Shown piece by piece: positions 54,843 to 64,000 of a DNA stretch of 64,000 nt (within the stretch, counting starts at the first letter, position 1; every line of letters starts with the position of its first letter). The notes below the pieces were generated by a model. That model saw nothing but the letters and a program-made list of their open reading frames with translations, was not told the origin of the DNA and made no database searches. This DNA is from Ochotona curzoniae (lineage: Eukaryota > Chordata > Mammalia > Lagomorpha > Ochotonidae): NCBI RefSeq assembly GCF_017591425.1, contig NW_024467104.1, forward strand, positions 3,285,001 to 3,349,000, written 5' to 3'. A program made the position numbers and the translations under genes.

Positions 54843-55080
54843 CACTTATAGATAACCTCTCTCACCTAGCATGCAGGAGATGGCCTGTTAATCCTATTTA
54901 ACAGATACCTCCTCAATAACTTGAGGACCAGTATTTGAGGACCCAGGTTCCCAGATGCACAGGTAAAAATGAGCCTTCACGGAAAATCCAATCTATCTAG
55001 TAGACCACCACTTTGGTCCCCTTCATTTGGACCACAATTCGATCCATCCCTTACTGAATTTTTTGTTTCATTTTGCTGCT

Positions 55081-55400
55081 TTTAAGATTTATTTATTTTT
55101 CTTGGAAAGGCAGGTTCACAGATGGAAGCAGAGACAGAGAGGAAGATTTTCCATCCACTGGTTCACTCTCTAACATGAGCCCAACAGCTGGAACTGAGCT
55201 GATCCAAAGCCAGCAGCCTCTCCCTGGTCTCTCATGCAGATGCAGGGTCCCAAGGCCTTGGGCCGTCCTCGACTGCTTTCCCAGGTCACAAGCAGGGAGC
55301 TGGATGGGAAGCGGGGCTGCCGGGATTAGAACCAGCGCCCATATGGGATCCCAGTGCACTCAAGATGAGGACTTTAGCCACTAGGCTAATGCATTGGGCC
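55081..55400 (-). mobile_element. Lagomorph SINE, reverse orientation
   Basis: Complete, near consensus in the head half ('ggattagaaccagcgccc', 'ctaatgcattgggcc'); tail 'aagatttatttatttttc'. Confidence 0.9.
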
Positions 55401-56217
55401 TTCTACCCCTTTTCCTTTGGTTTCTCTACACTGGTTTCTCTAAATGTTTTGTTGCAATACTTTTTTTTTTTCTTTTACAACCTTCTTTAGCTCTACTGCT
55501 CCTGAAGGCCAGTGTAGGTATTTTTCCCTTTTCCTGTGTATTCCCAAGTCCAATGTCCAAATGCCAACCATTTCTGATGTGTGTCATGATGTTTATTTGC
55601 GTTAGCGTGTCTCCAGGCCCCACGTAGGAGCTAGCTCATGTCTTAACGAGGTGTGTGTCTGTGTGTCGGTGTGTCCTGATCCAGTCTGAGGCTCACTCCA
55701 TCCCACACCAGCACTGCCACACCCTGGGGGTAACAGGCATAGAATTCCTGGCTTCCCAGCCTGGCTGGCAGTGAGCCAGCAGAGGGGAGATTTTTGTTTT
55801 GTTTTGTTTTTTAAGATGGAAGATTTCTCTCCTCTCTCCTCTCATTGCCTTTCAAATTTAAAAAATCTCAATATAAATTGAAACCAGTGACTTGTGATTT
55901 ACCAAACAAAAACACAGGTCAGACCCAGAGTTTCACAGAAGAAATAATATGTGCTTTGCTCCATGCAATGCAATTTGTGGCCTACTCAACTTATAAAGCA
56001 TTTTTTTTCCTCTCTGAAATTCAAATGTAATGGGGATCCCTGCAATTTCACTGGAAATCCCTAGAATGGACTTATGCCACAATGGGTTCTGATCCAAAAC
56101 CAAGAGTTGTCCTAGCGACTGTGCTTTCACTGACTCAGACTCAGCTGGATAAAGCGAGTGGCATCGGTTCCAGGGACAGCTCAGCTCGGACAGCCTACTA
56201 GAGTGTTCAAAAGCAGC
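55401..56217. other. Spacer before last tRNA gene
   Basis: No gene or named repeat. Contains a short GTGTGTCTGTGTGTCGGTGTG stretch near 55650. Confidence 0.4.
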
Positions 56218-56290
56218 TGCCGGAACCCGGGATTGAACCAGGGACCTTTAGATCTTCAGTCTAACGCTCTCCCAACTGAGCTATTCCGGC
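56218..56290 (-). tRNA. tRNA-Phe (anticodon GAA), second copy
   Basis: 73-base gene: acceptor GCCGGAA/TTCCGGC, anticodon stem TTAGA/TCTAA, loop CTGAAGA (anticodon 56255-56257), B-box GGTTCAATCCC, discriminator A. Terminator T-run opposite 56209-56212. It differs from the first Phe gene by a compensated pair, G5-C68 instead of A5-T68. It lies 8 kb from its neighbour and closes the cluster. Confidence 0.97.
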
Positions 56291-57949
56291 CACACCCACT
56301 GGTGGGTCTTTAGCCCATACATAATTATAGACGAAAATAATTCCATCCTAATAAAATGACAAGTTTTGTTGAAAGCAAGCACTGTACAAATATTACCAGG
56401 CTGATAACACCGGGTCCTGGCTTGTAAGCTAAAGATAACACCCACTTTTCTCAGATTTTTTTTTTTTTTTTAGTTTTAAAATATCTGCTTTTTCCCATGT
56501 AACACTAGGCCAAATATTTAATCTGAGCAACCGATGGCCTTGAATTTGACCTTTTAGTCCAATTCAATGCATTTCTAGGCATCCCTAGACAAGTGTGTCA
56601 CAATACAGAAATATGAATGTCACTACCACATTTAACTTAAGAGGAAGCTATCAGCAAGCCTCAGAGAGTGCTACATTTACCTGTCCCTTAAAATACAGGC
56701 ATGGAGTGGTTCCAACGCCATCGTGAATGGCTTATAAAGTGTAATTGTACTTCTTGTTGCTCTGTTGTGACTTCAGGTTCTTTGACAACACCAGCGATCC
56801 AACTGTCCCAACCACTAGACAAACTGGACGGCCCCTCCCATGTGCAAGAATCTGCGTGGAAAAGTACCAAAGTTTTCGGCTTAGACACGTGTGCTTTATT
56901 TCTCCTTTTTAGTATCTTTAAGACATGACCTGCACTTTAATTTGCTGACGCAATGTTTTTCCTCTGGCAGCGAATTGCAACTTCTATTACACAGTACAGT
57001 GAACACAACTACAAAGGCAAGCAAGGCGTGTAAGTGAATTTTTATTCAAAGGGAAACTCTGCTTCAACAGCAGCAAAGAGTGGAGAAGGAAAGTCCCAGT
57101 GATCACCCACCCGTGACCTTTGTAATGAGAGACGCAGGAGGTCACGGGATTTGTGAAATACCCCCTTGCCTCCGTTTACACAGCAGCCCAGAATTGCTAA
57201 GTACTTTTCCATTGAATCTAACGCTTCTGGGTTCCTACTGCAAAGCAAGGCTTGAAGAGCATGGAAAAGTCGGTTACTGCTAGGACACGGCTAAAGGAGA
57301 GTGAGGGAGGGAGCTCAGTGGAGCGAAGCTTCACAGTAACACAAACCACAGTCCCTTGCACCTGGATCAGACTAACGCCAGGTACGTTAGGCAAGTCCCT
57401 TGGGTGAATGTTGGAAGTCACTTACGTTCACGCGAAATGAAACGATGGATGCTCTTCCACAGCAGTGACCGCACCAGGAGGCCAAGATAAATACCGGGCA
57501 GGGAATGAAGTTTCCTTGAAGCTGCCGCATGAAAGGACCATAAACGGTTGATTGCACACACAGCGACAATTTCTTTGCTCAAGGAAATCCAGGCTTCGGG
57601 AGGACGCTTAGGGAGGCCCCGCGGCTCTCCTAGCCACGTTCTTGCAGGTGCTCAGAGCAGGTGCTATGCCTTGCTGGGCAGGTTGACATTCTCTTGGTCC
57701 CTGCGTTCTGGCAGGTGGTTATGTTGTCGTTTCGCTTGGCCTTCTGGGCCAGCGCAGTCCTGTTCTTGGCGAGCAAAGCGGTTCGGGAGCTTCCCACCCG
57801 ACCCCTTCAGGTCTGTGGCAGCAGCAGGTCCGACGGCCTCCCTCAGGGCTAAACTGCCATCTTTTTTTTTTTTTTTTTAATTTCCCAGCAATTTGTCTTT
57901 CTTATTAGAAAATGTCAGGGACATTTCTCTTGGCAGTTGTTTAGGCCAT
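56291..57949. other. Intergenic, unassigned
   Basis: No young repeat or RNA gene. A 63-codon frame at 57661-57852 is hydrophobic but has no recognised family and no supporting context. A T-run lies at 57862-57879. Confidence 0.4.
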
Positions 57950-58470
57950 TTGTACTTATAATTATTATTACTATTAGTATTATTATTTTGATAATCTTAA
58001 CATGGTTGATTGGTGTGCAAAGGGTCAAAGGAAAGGCTACAGGAAAGCGGGTAAGACCATTGCTTCCACAGTTCCTTTTTCCCTTCCTGTATTTGGGGGC
58101 AGGGGAGAGGCAAAGGAAGAAGCCACACCCACACTCCCAAGCATCCCAAAGTCTCCAGTGTGGGGCATGCTCCGAGGACACTGCTCAAGTGGTTTTGAAA
58201 ATTCAGCAGTTCTGAATTGCTGCCAATCTCACCATTCCAAGTACAATGAAATTTCTCCAGAATCCACTGGCTGACATAGTCCACCTTAGAGTCTCCATTT
58301 GCCCAGGTATTCACTGCCAACGTTTGGCTGGGGTAGCTGATCAATTTGTTCTGTCCTCTGTCATGGTACCAAGTGTCCTCTGCAGCATCCAGTGTTCTGC
58401 CGTATCCTTCATGTGCACCTGGATGTGCTGTCCACTGCTTCATCTGAGCCTCTGTGGAGGCTCAGCTTTG
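57950..58470 (-). mobile_element. Unnamed retroposon family X, reverse-orientation copy
   Basis: The reverse complement follows 42110-42610 closely ('cccaggtgcaca', 'cttgagcagtgtcctcggag', 'caatggtcttacccgc', 'caatcaacc'). The tail is AT-rich ('ataataatactaatag' on the minus strand) rather than pure A. The 5' limit is uncertain; the array is absent. No clear target-site duplication was found. Confidence 0.75.
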
Positions 58471-58953
58471 ACACATGTACTCCACCACGTTCACACCATG
58501 GAACCTGTAATTCTCTCCATGGTTGTGGTTCGGAGTCCCGCAGTTCAACTGGGGAATCTACAAATGGGAATCCCCATTTTATGCTTCTTAATCCATGCAC
58601 CGTTTTGGACTACATGGCTAGAACAACTTCTTTAATCAAATTCCTGATGATTGACCTTTTAACATTTTTTCTAGATTTCATTATTTAATGATAACACCAC
58701 AATCAATATTCTTTTATGTGTTTGTCATTCTTGCAGGTAGGCAGATTTTGCAAGGTCAGAAGATAGGATCGCTTTGATTTTTTTTTTTTTTGCAAGTAGC
58801 ATCATGGAGCTACCAGAAACCCATAGAAGCGAGCAAAAAGGCCAGTTGTGAAGGTTTCAATGAAAACTTTGTTACCTTTACACAAGGTATTCATAGGATT
58901 ATTGAATTTGTTTAAAGCATTAACTTTGGTAAACTTAGCATTAAGGGTGTACA

Positions 58954-59222
58954 TCAAGGGGCTGACACTGCGGCATTAGTGTTGAACCTGTGGAGCTGGC
59001 ATCTCCTATGGACACTGGTTGGGTCCTACCTGTTCTTCCAACTCCCTGCTAACGTGTCTGGGACAGCAGAGAAAGATGGCTCAAGTCCCTGGACCCCCTG
59101 TACCCATGTGGGAGATGCAGAAGAAGCTCCGGGCTGCTGACCAGACCTGCTATGGTTATTGTGGCCATTTGAGGAGCCAGAGGATGGAGGATCTCTAAAT
59201 CTGCCTTTCAGATAAAAGTAAG
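58954..59222 (+). mobile_element. Older lagomorph SINE
   Basis: 'aaggggctgacactgcggc' head to 'aaatctgcctttcagataaa' tail, diverged. Confidence 0.75.
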
Positions 59223-59669
59223 GAGCAAGTTGCGGTTTAATATTACCCCTAACATGCTCATGTATTTCACCCTTGCTTCCCATTTCATTATTTTGCATCC
59301 CTTGCCTTCATTGCATTTTAAGTGTTTTAAATAAATGACATAGCCTTTTCAAGAGAGTATGAGGTCATCACACTTAAATCAGGTGGCTTCAAGTTTTTTC
59401 AAAGTTTAGAGTCTATCATTTGTTGAACTTCAGTTTCACCTTTTCCTTTTCCTAGGTGGTTGTAATCAGAAAACTGCTGAAATGGCCCCCGAGATACCCT
59501 CCAGTGCTGCAATGGCTTACGTAGTCCCTGGGCCTGCGAGTATGATCAATTTCACTTGCCGACCAGGTTATATTTCACAGCACAGTTGACTGAAGCATGT
59601 GGCTCTCTAGATGGTCCTGACCTAATTCCAAGAGTTACAGAAAGCAGTCAGAGATTCTTTTCTTCCTCT
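59223..59669. other. Intergenic, unassigned
   Basis: Nothing recognised between two SINEs. Confidence 0.4.
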
Positions 59670-59960
59670 CTTTTAAAGATCCATTTATTTTTACTGGAAA
59701 AGCAGATTTACAGTGAGAAAGAGACAGAGAAAGGTTTTCCATCTACTGGTTCACTCCCCAAATGGCTGCAATGGCCAGAATTAAGCCAATCTGGAGCCAG
59801 GAGCTTCTTCCGGGTCTCCTGATGGGTGCAGAGTCCCAAGGACTTGGGCCATCTTTCACTGTTTTCCCAGACCAAGCAGGGAGCTGGATGGGAAGTGGAG
59901 CAGCTGGTACATGAACTGGCACACATAGCTGGTGCTTAGAGGTGAAGGATTAGCCAGTTG
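59670..59960 (-). mobile_element. Lagomorph SINE, reverse orientation, diverged
   Basis: 'taaagatccatttatttttac' tail side, 'ttcactccccaaatggctgc', 'gagctggatgggaagtgg', and a degraded head. Confidence 0.8.
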
Positions 59961-60829
59961 TATCCATGCTCCAGCTTCTATCCTCCTAACCTTTATTTAA
60001 CCTGCAAGTTGCAGCTCACATATTTTCTAGATGGGTCTCTCTCACTTCTACCCAGGCTAGATGGCCCCATCACCGCTTTTGTAACCTTTATCAAACTAGA
60101 TCTTACCAATGCGTCACAGTAGTAGGCAAGGTAAATATGGAATGAACAAAGGATGGGTGAATAAAACATTCTTAGACTTATCTCAGGACCAACTAATTCT
60201 TTAGTAACTTGCCTGATTAGGGCAGGCTGCTTGGGATGCCCCCTCTCCACAGGAGTGCCAGGGGCTCAGGTCCTGTGTGTCCTTTTTGGACCTAGCTTCC
60301 CACTGGCATGGGAAGGGCACAGTGACAACTCAAGGCCTTGGTTAGTTCCATTCACCTGTGACACCAGGGTCCCGGCTTCACCTGGTCCGATCATGCTACG
60401 GGCACTTGAGGAGGAAACCAAAGGCTGAAGACCTCTCTATCTGTTGCCTTCCCTTTCAAATAGCTGGAGAATAAGTGCTATAAAAATAATCCACCCGTCC
60501 CAACTCAGAGGCTGTGGCCTCTCTGTTCACAGAAGACCCTGAGCGCTTTGGTTTCTTACTTTCATCTCATTTGATCACCCTACCTCTTCTCCACAGGGCC
60601 CAGTGTGAGCAGAAGGAGCATGTCACATGAAAAGAATGGGGAGGAAAGCCTAAGGACAACATAACCAAAGACCACTTCACGAGTTTTAGAAGGAAAAGTC
60701 AAAAAAGTTTGGAATGCTTCTCACTGGGCAGGGCAGTACTCTTACTGGGCAAAAGGTTGAAAACTTTTAGAAACCAAGCATAATTTTAAAATATTGACAT
60801 GTGAAAATTGTACGTTTATGAGGTCCCAT
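59961..60829. other. Intergenic, unassigned
   Basis: No repeat or gene recognised. Confidence 0.4.
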
Positions 60830-61270
60830 GTATTGTTTCAAACATACACATACACACACACCCACACATATACTGTGTAACATCCTATCAGGGTAAATGT
60901 ACCTTCCAGTCAACATTTCTTCATGGTGAGCTCACTCAAAATTCTCTCCTAGGTATGTGCTACATCCACCGTGCATTAGAACCCCACCATGTGTTATCCC
61001 ATTGTACGTTAGAACCCCAAAACTCCTCTCTCTGAGATACCTATTTCTTAGTTTGTCAACCCTTCGCCACCCCTCCTTTCTTCCCCAGACTCTGGAAACT
61101 ACCATCATACTTTCACGTTGTAGGACATCATTCTGAGACTCTGAGTGGGATCACGTGTGCCCGGCTTGTCACTGATCAGAATGACCTCCGGTTGCTTCCA
61201 TGTGGTTGCAAATGGCAACCTCCATGTTTGCGTAATCTTAAGCTTTGCAAGGTATACAGCTATAATGAAT
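60830..61270 (-). mobile_element. Ancient LINE-1, reverse orientation
   Basis: 'ctctggaaactaccatcata', 'gagtgggatcacgtgtgc' and 'ccatgtggttgcaaatgg' in this order are antisense of the old mammalian L1 ORF2 C-terminal region. Confidence 0.65.
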
Positions 61271-61984
61271 AAATACCAAGGATGTTTCTATGCTTCATTT
61301 TAGCCCTATACTGTAGGTTGGTTGTCATGTTGCGGAAAGTGGACCTTGAAATGCATGGGACAAGCTTAACATTTGTGTGGGACTTCAGAAGTCCCTGACA
61401 AGTGTAATTATTCTTTTTTTTTTTTTTCTCTTCTAGGTGTAGCAATTCATAATTTTCTAGTCAAAACTTTGACTCTTGACCAGGCATGCTTGATAACCTA
61501 GTATCTATGTTCCTACTCTTCTTGCTGCATTAAAGGAATCAAGAAGGGGATCATTAGATATTTCTACGACATTTGACTATTCTGAATGCAGTAAATTACA
61601 CGCCACGGTGGCATTCGAGATTGCATTGCAGTGTTTTTTAGCTTGCCCCTGAAAAACCTCGACTGAAACGTAACATCAAATTCAGCAGCAGGAGGCAGGC
61701 AAATGGTTTAAACAGGCATGTGGCTCTCATGAAAACCTTGCTAGAAAAAAAATCCCTGACAAAACTGCTGATTCTGTGGCTCTAAGAGCCTTGAGTAATC
61801 AAAGGGCTTGGATGCTGAATTCAAGGCTGCTTCTTTCTCCAAGAGGAGACTCCAGAGAAATGATACTGCAGTGCCTTTGGGAAAGGAAATGTGCCTTTCA
61901 GCAGGTTGAGTGCTAACACAGCGGAAAGGACTCAGCGGCCGGCTGCCACCCAATTCAGTCTCTCCCAGAACAGAGAAAGGGCAC

Positions 61985-62100
61985 AAACCCTGAGGTTAAA
62001 CAAACCAAGTTTTGAATTCCAACAGTGTTAGTAACTGATCAGCTATTTGACCTCAAGATCATTTAAATTAGGTTATGAGCGCTTTGCATTTTCAAAATAG
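61985..62100 (+). mobile_element. MIR-like fragment
   Basis: 'caagttttgaattccaac', 'gatcagctatttgacctcaa' follow the MIR core. Short and diverged. Confidence 0.45.
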
Positions 62101-62384
62101 TATCTGTTAACATTCTCTTCTCAAAACTGCTTATACATGTAAGTCAGAGAACGAAGACTTCCAGCACCTACACACAGCAGCAGATGCTCAGGGGCTGCTG
62201 TGATCCCATCCCACCCCACCCTGGGCAGGAATAGTGCTTGCTGAGTATTCTCTGGGCCCCTTCGTGATTTCTCCCATCTTAGAATCTCCGTGAACCTGAA
62301 TTTTGCAGGTCAAATCTAAACAAGGGTGCTTACTGTCTTTATTTCCCCCAAGCTCTTCAAGTCAAACACCAGTTGCTGCAGCTG

Positions 62385-62620
62385 GTATGTTGTGGTATAG
62401 CGATTGCAGCACCTCACATCCAGTTCGAGCCCTGGCTGCTCCACTACCAGTCGGGCGCCATGCTAGTGGACTGGGAAAAGCAGTAGAAAATGCCTAAGAG
62501 CCATTCAAGGCAGGAGACCGAGGGGAAGTTCTTGGCTCCTGGCTTCGGCCTTGTGCAGCCAGCTACAGCTGTTGCAACCATCTGGGGAGTAATCCAGTGG
62601 AACTCCTTCAAATAAATAAA
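62385..62620 (+). mobile_element. Lagomorph SINE, diverged
   Basis: tRNA-like head 'ggtatgttgtggtatagcg' with B-box-like 'agttcgagccctgg', body shortened, tail AATAAATAAATTC. Confidence 0.75.
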
Positions 62621-62639
62621 TTCAGTTGCTTCTTTTCAA

Positions 62640-62920
62640 ACAACAGAATAAAAATTTGAATTTCAGGGTGGAGGTGGAGTTAAGGGGAGGTTGGATTAAC
62701 AGGTACTAAGCCACAGACTTGTTACAACACAGTGGAATGACTGTAGCTAACAACCTGTATTTTTTGAGGAAATAGGGGATACTGACACATAATGACCACA
62801 GAAGGGAAATGTTATCCTAACTTGATAAGTACATATTGTTCACATGGGTTGAAATGTCCCACTGTACTTCACAAATATGTACGAATAGTGCTAAGTTTTT
62901 AAACGCTCTGAAAGTAAATA
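62640..62920 (+). mobile_element. Ancient LINE-1 3' UTR
   Basis: 'gtggaatgactgtagctaacaa', 'ttgttcacatgggttgaaatg' and 'tgtacttcacaaatatgtac' match the conserved close of mammalian L1M/L1P 3' UTRs. Confidence 0.65.
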
Positions 62921-63023
62921 TATGAAAATGTGAAAACTGATATTTTTAAATTCAGAATTCCTACTTGAAATAGCTAAGGAAGCGAGAACCTAAGCGAGCA
63001 AGAGAAATTCTAGAAAATGTTTA

Positions 63024-63105
63024 TTTGAACCAGCGGATGGAAGATCTCTTGCCTCTCTCTCTCTCTCTCTAAATTTGACTTTCCAATAACAACAACAAAA
63101 AAAGT
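63024..63105 (+). mobile_element. SINE 3' fragment
   Basis: 'gaaccagcggatggaagatc' plus a CTCT tract and 'gactttccaataac' tail; a 5'-truncated C-repeat. Confidence 0.75.
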
Positions 63106-64000
63106 TCTTTTTTTTAAAAAAGAATTTTTTTTTGTAATTTGAAATGAAGCAGGCCCTGTATCAAAAACACCCAGCAACTATTCCTGGCAGGCTAGTCAAG
63201 TTATTCTTCTGTTCATTGGCCCTGCAGATCGATAGCAAACATTTGGAACTTCAGCTTTGCTCTGAGTTTGTTTGGAAGAGCATGGTTCCTGGGCATCCAG
63301 ACTCCTAAGCAAAACAAATCACTATTGGATCAGTTCCCACCGCACCTCCTTACTACCACTTCCTGTCCGCCAGGAGTAGAAGCGAATCAGACAAACAATA
63401 TGACTTTTTAAAAATTATTTAATTTAGTAAATTTCTTTTTGGAAAAAACAATAAGGCAAAAAAACTGAAAATATATATATATATTTATATAGTTTTGTTT
63501 TGTTTCCATGTGACTTTATTCCACCTGAAGGACTCTACGTTTCTCCCAATTAGCAAGGATCTGATAGGGGATCAGGTCAGAAAAGCAGTGCAGACGGCAG
63601 AGGAAGGAGAGGAGAAGGCAGGGAAGCTCATCGTAGTTGGGGAATTTTCACTCAATCCGAAGCCCCTGGATGAAGTCCGTGCTCTCACGGGCTTCCTTCA
63701 GAGAAGCCCGGCATATTCTCTTGTTTCTGCTGGGAATACGGTTCTTAGAAGGAAATTGCCCAGCAGTTACTCTTCTCATATTTACAATAGTGAGAAAGGG
63801 AGGGCTCCTGGGGAAGGAATAAAGAGTACTCATGTCTCCAGTTCAAATCCAATTTCCCTAGAGGGATGGCTTCCTCTGGAATGATATTTGCCCCGAGGAC
63901 CCACACTGGCTGAGGTTCAGCAGTTAAGGAACGGAAACAAAAAACACTAACTAATGCATACAAGAAAGGCACCTCAATTTGTGATCCTCAACCAAGGGTG
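63106..64000. other. Right-edge region, possible 3' end of a minus-strand gene
   Basis: After AT-rich sequence to 63500 the DNA becomes complex and repeat-free to the window edge. On the minus strand an AATAAA hexamer lies at 63515-63520 (reads TTTATT on the + strand). With the inferred human synteny, the minus-strand gene OSBP would end near here, so this may be a terminal 3' UTR. No OSBP coding sequence was recognised, so this is speculative. Confidence 0.25.

Noticed and set aside
57661..57852. Hydrophobic 63-codon frame
   Set aside because: Looks like a possible signal or membrane segment but no family, splice context or conservation can be seen.
63495..63884. 129-codon frame at the right edge
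   Set aside because: Minus-strand frames overlap it, no family features are seen, and a 3' UTR of a neighbouring gene is at least as likely.

Overview
This is a window of mammalian nuclear DNA. Most of its interspersed repeats are tRNA-derived SINEs of the lagomorph C-repeat type. The younger copies share a 3' end ending in a TATATCTGAC/TTTCCAATAAAA-type tail and carry clear target-site duplications (TSDs); older copies have the more rabbit-like end. That points to a lagomorph, probably a pika (Ochotona). The species is an inference from recalled repeat sequences, not a database result.

Region 1 (about 1-22 kb) holds three intact, intronless olfactory receptor genes, all on the + strand and each encoding 311 residues. 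They look like orthologues of OR4D10 (420-1355), OR4D11 (13694-14629) and OR4D9 (21069-22004). They are spaced 7-12 kb apart and separated by LINE-1 pieces, lagomorph SINEs, MIR and a Tigger/MER2-like DNA transposon. Two of them have a good upstream 3' splice site, as expected for a receptor gene whose coding exon is joined to a noncoding 5' exon.

Region 2 (about 22-44 kb) is gene-poor. It contains stacked SINEs, old L1 fragments, a degenerate tRNA-Lys-like pseudogene, a possible processed pseudogene of unknown parent (29996-30425), and two large copies of a GC-rich repeat (37757-39690 and 41692-42619).

Region 3 (44.1-56.3 kb) starts with an orphan CpG-rich block holding a 20-bp minisatellite, followed by eight RNA polymerase III tRNA genes: Val-TAC(-), Val-TAC(-), Arg-TCT(+, with intron), Leu-TAA(+), Lys-TTT(+), Phe-GAA(-), Lys-TTT(-), Phe-GAA(-). 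All eight have intact cloverleaf arms, internal A/B boxes and a nearby T-run terminator. As I recall the human map, the same order and strands occur at 11q12.1 between the OR4D genes and OSBP, so the window appears to be the syntenic segment.

Region 4 (56.3-64 kb) is repeats and unassigned DNA; it may approach the 3' end of OSBP on the minus strand beyond the right edge.

The most unusual item is an interspersed retroposon family seen three or four times (11951-12165, 37757-39690, 41692-42619, 57950-58470 reverse). It has a 5' domain, a degenerate ~60-bp tandem array in the longest copy, a conserved 3' domain and an A-rich tail, with target-site duplications around two copies. The layout recalls composite VNTR retroposons such as SVA, but the sequence does not match anything I can name.
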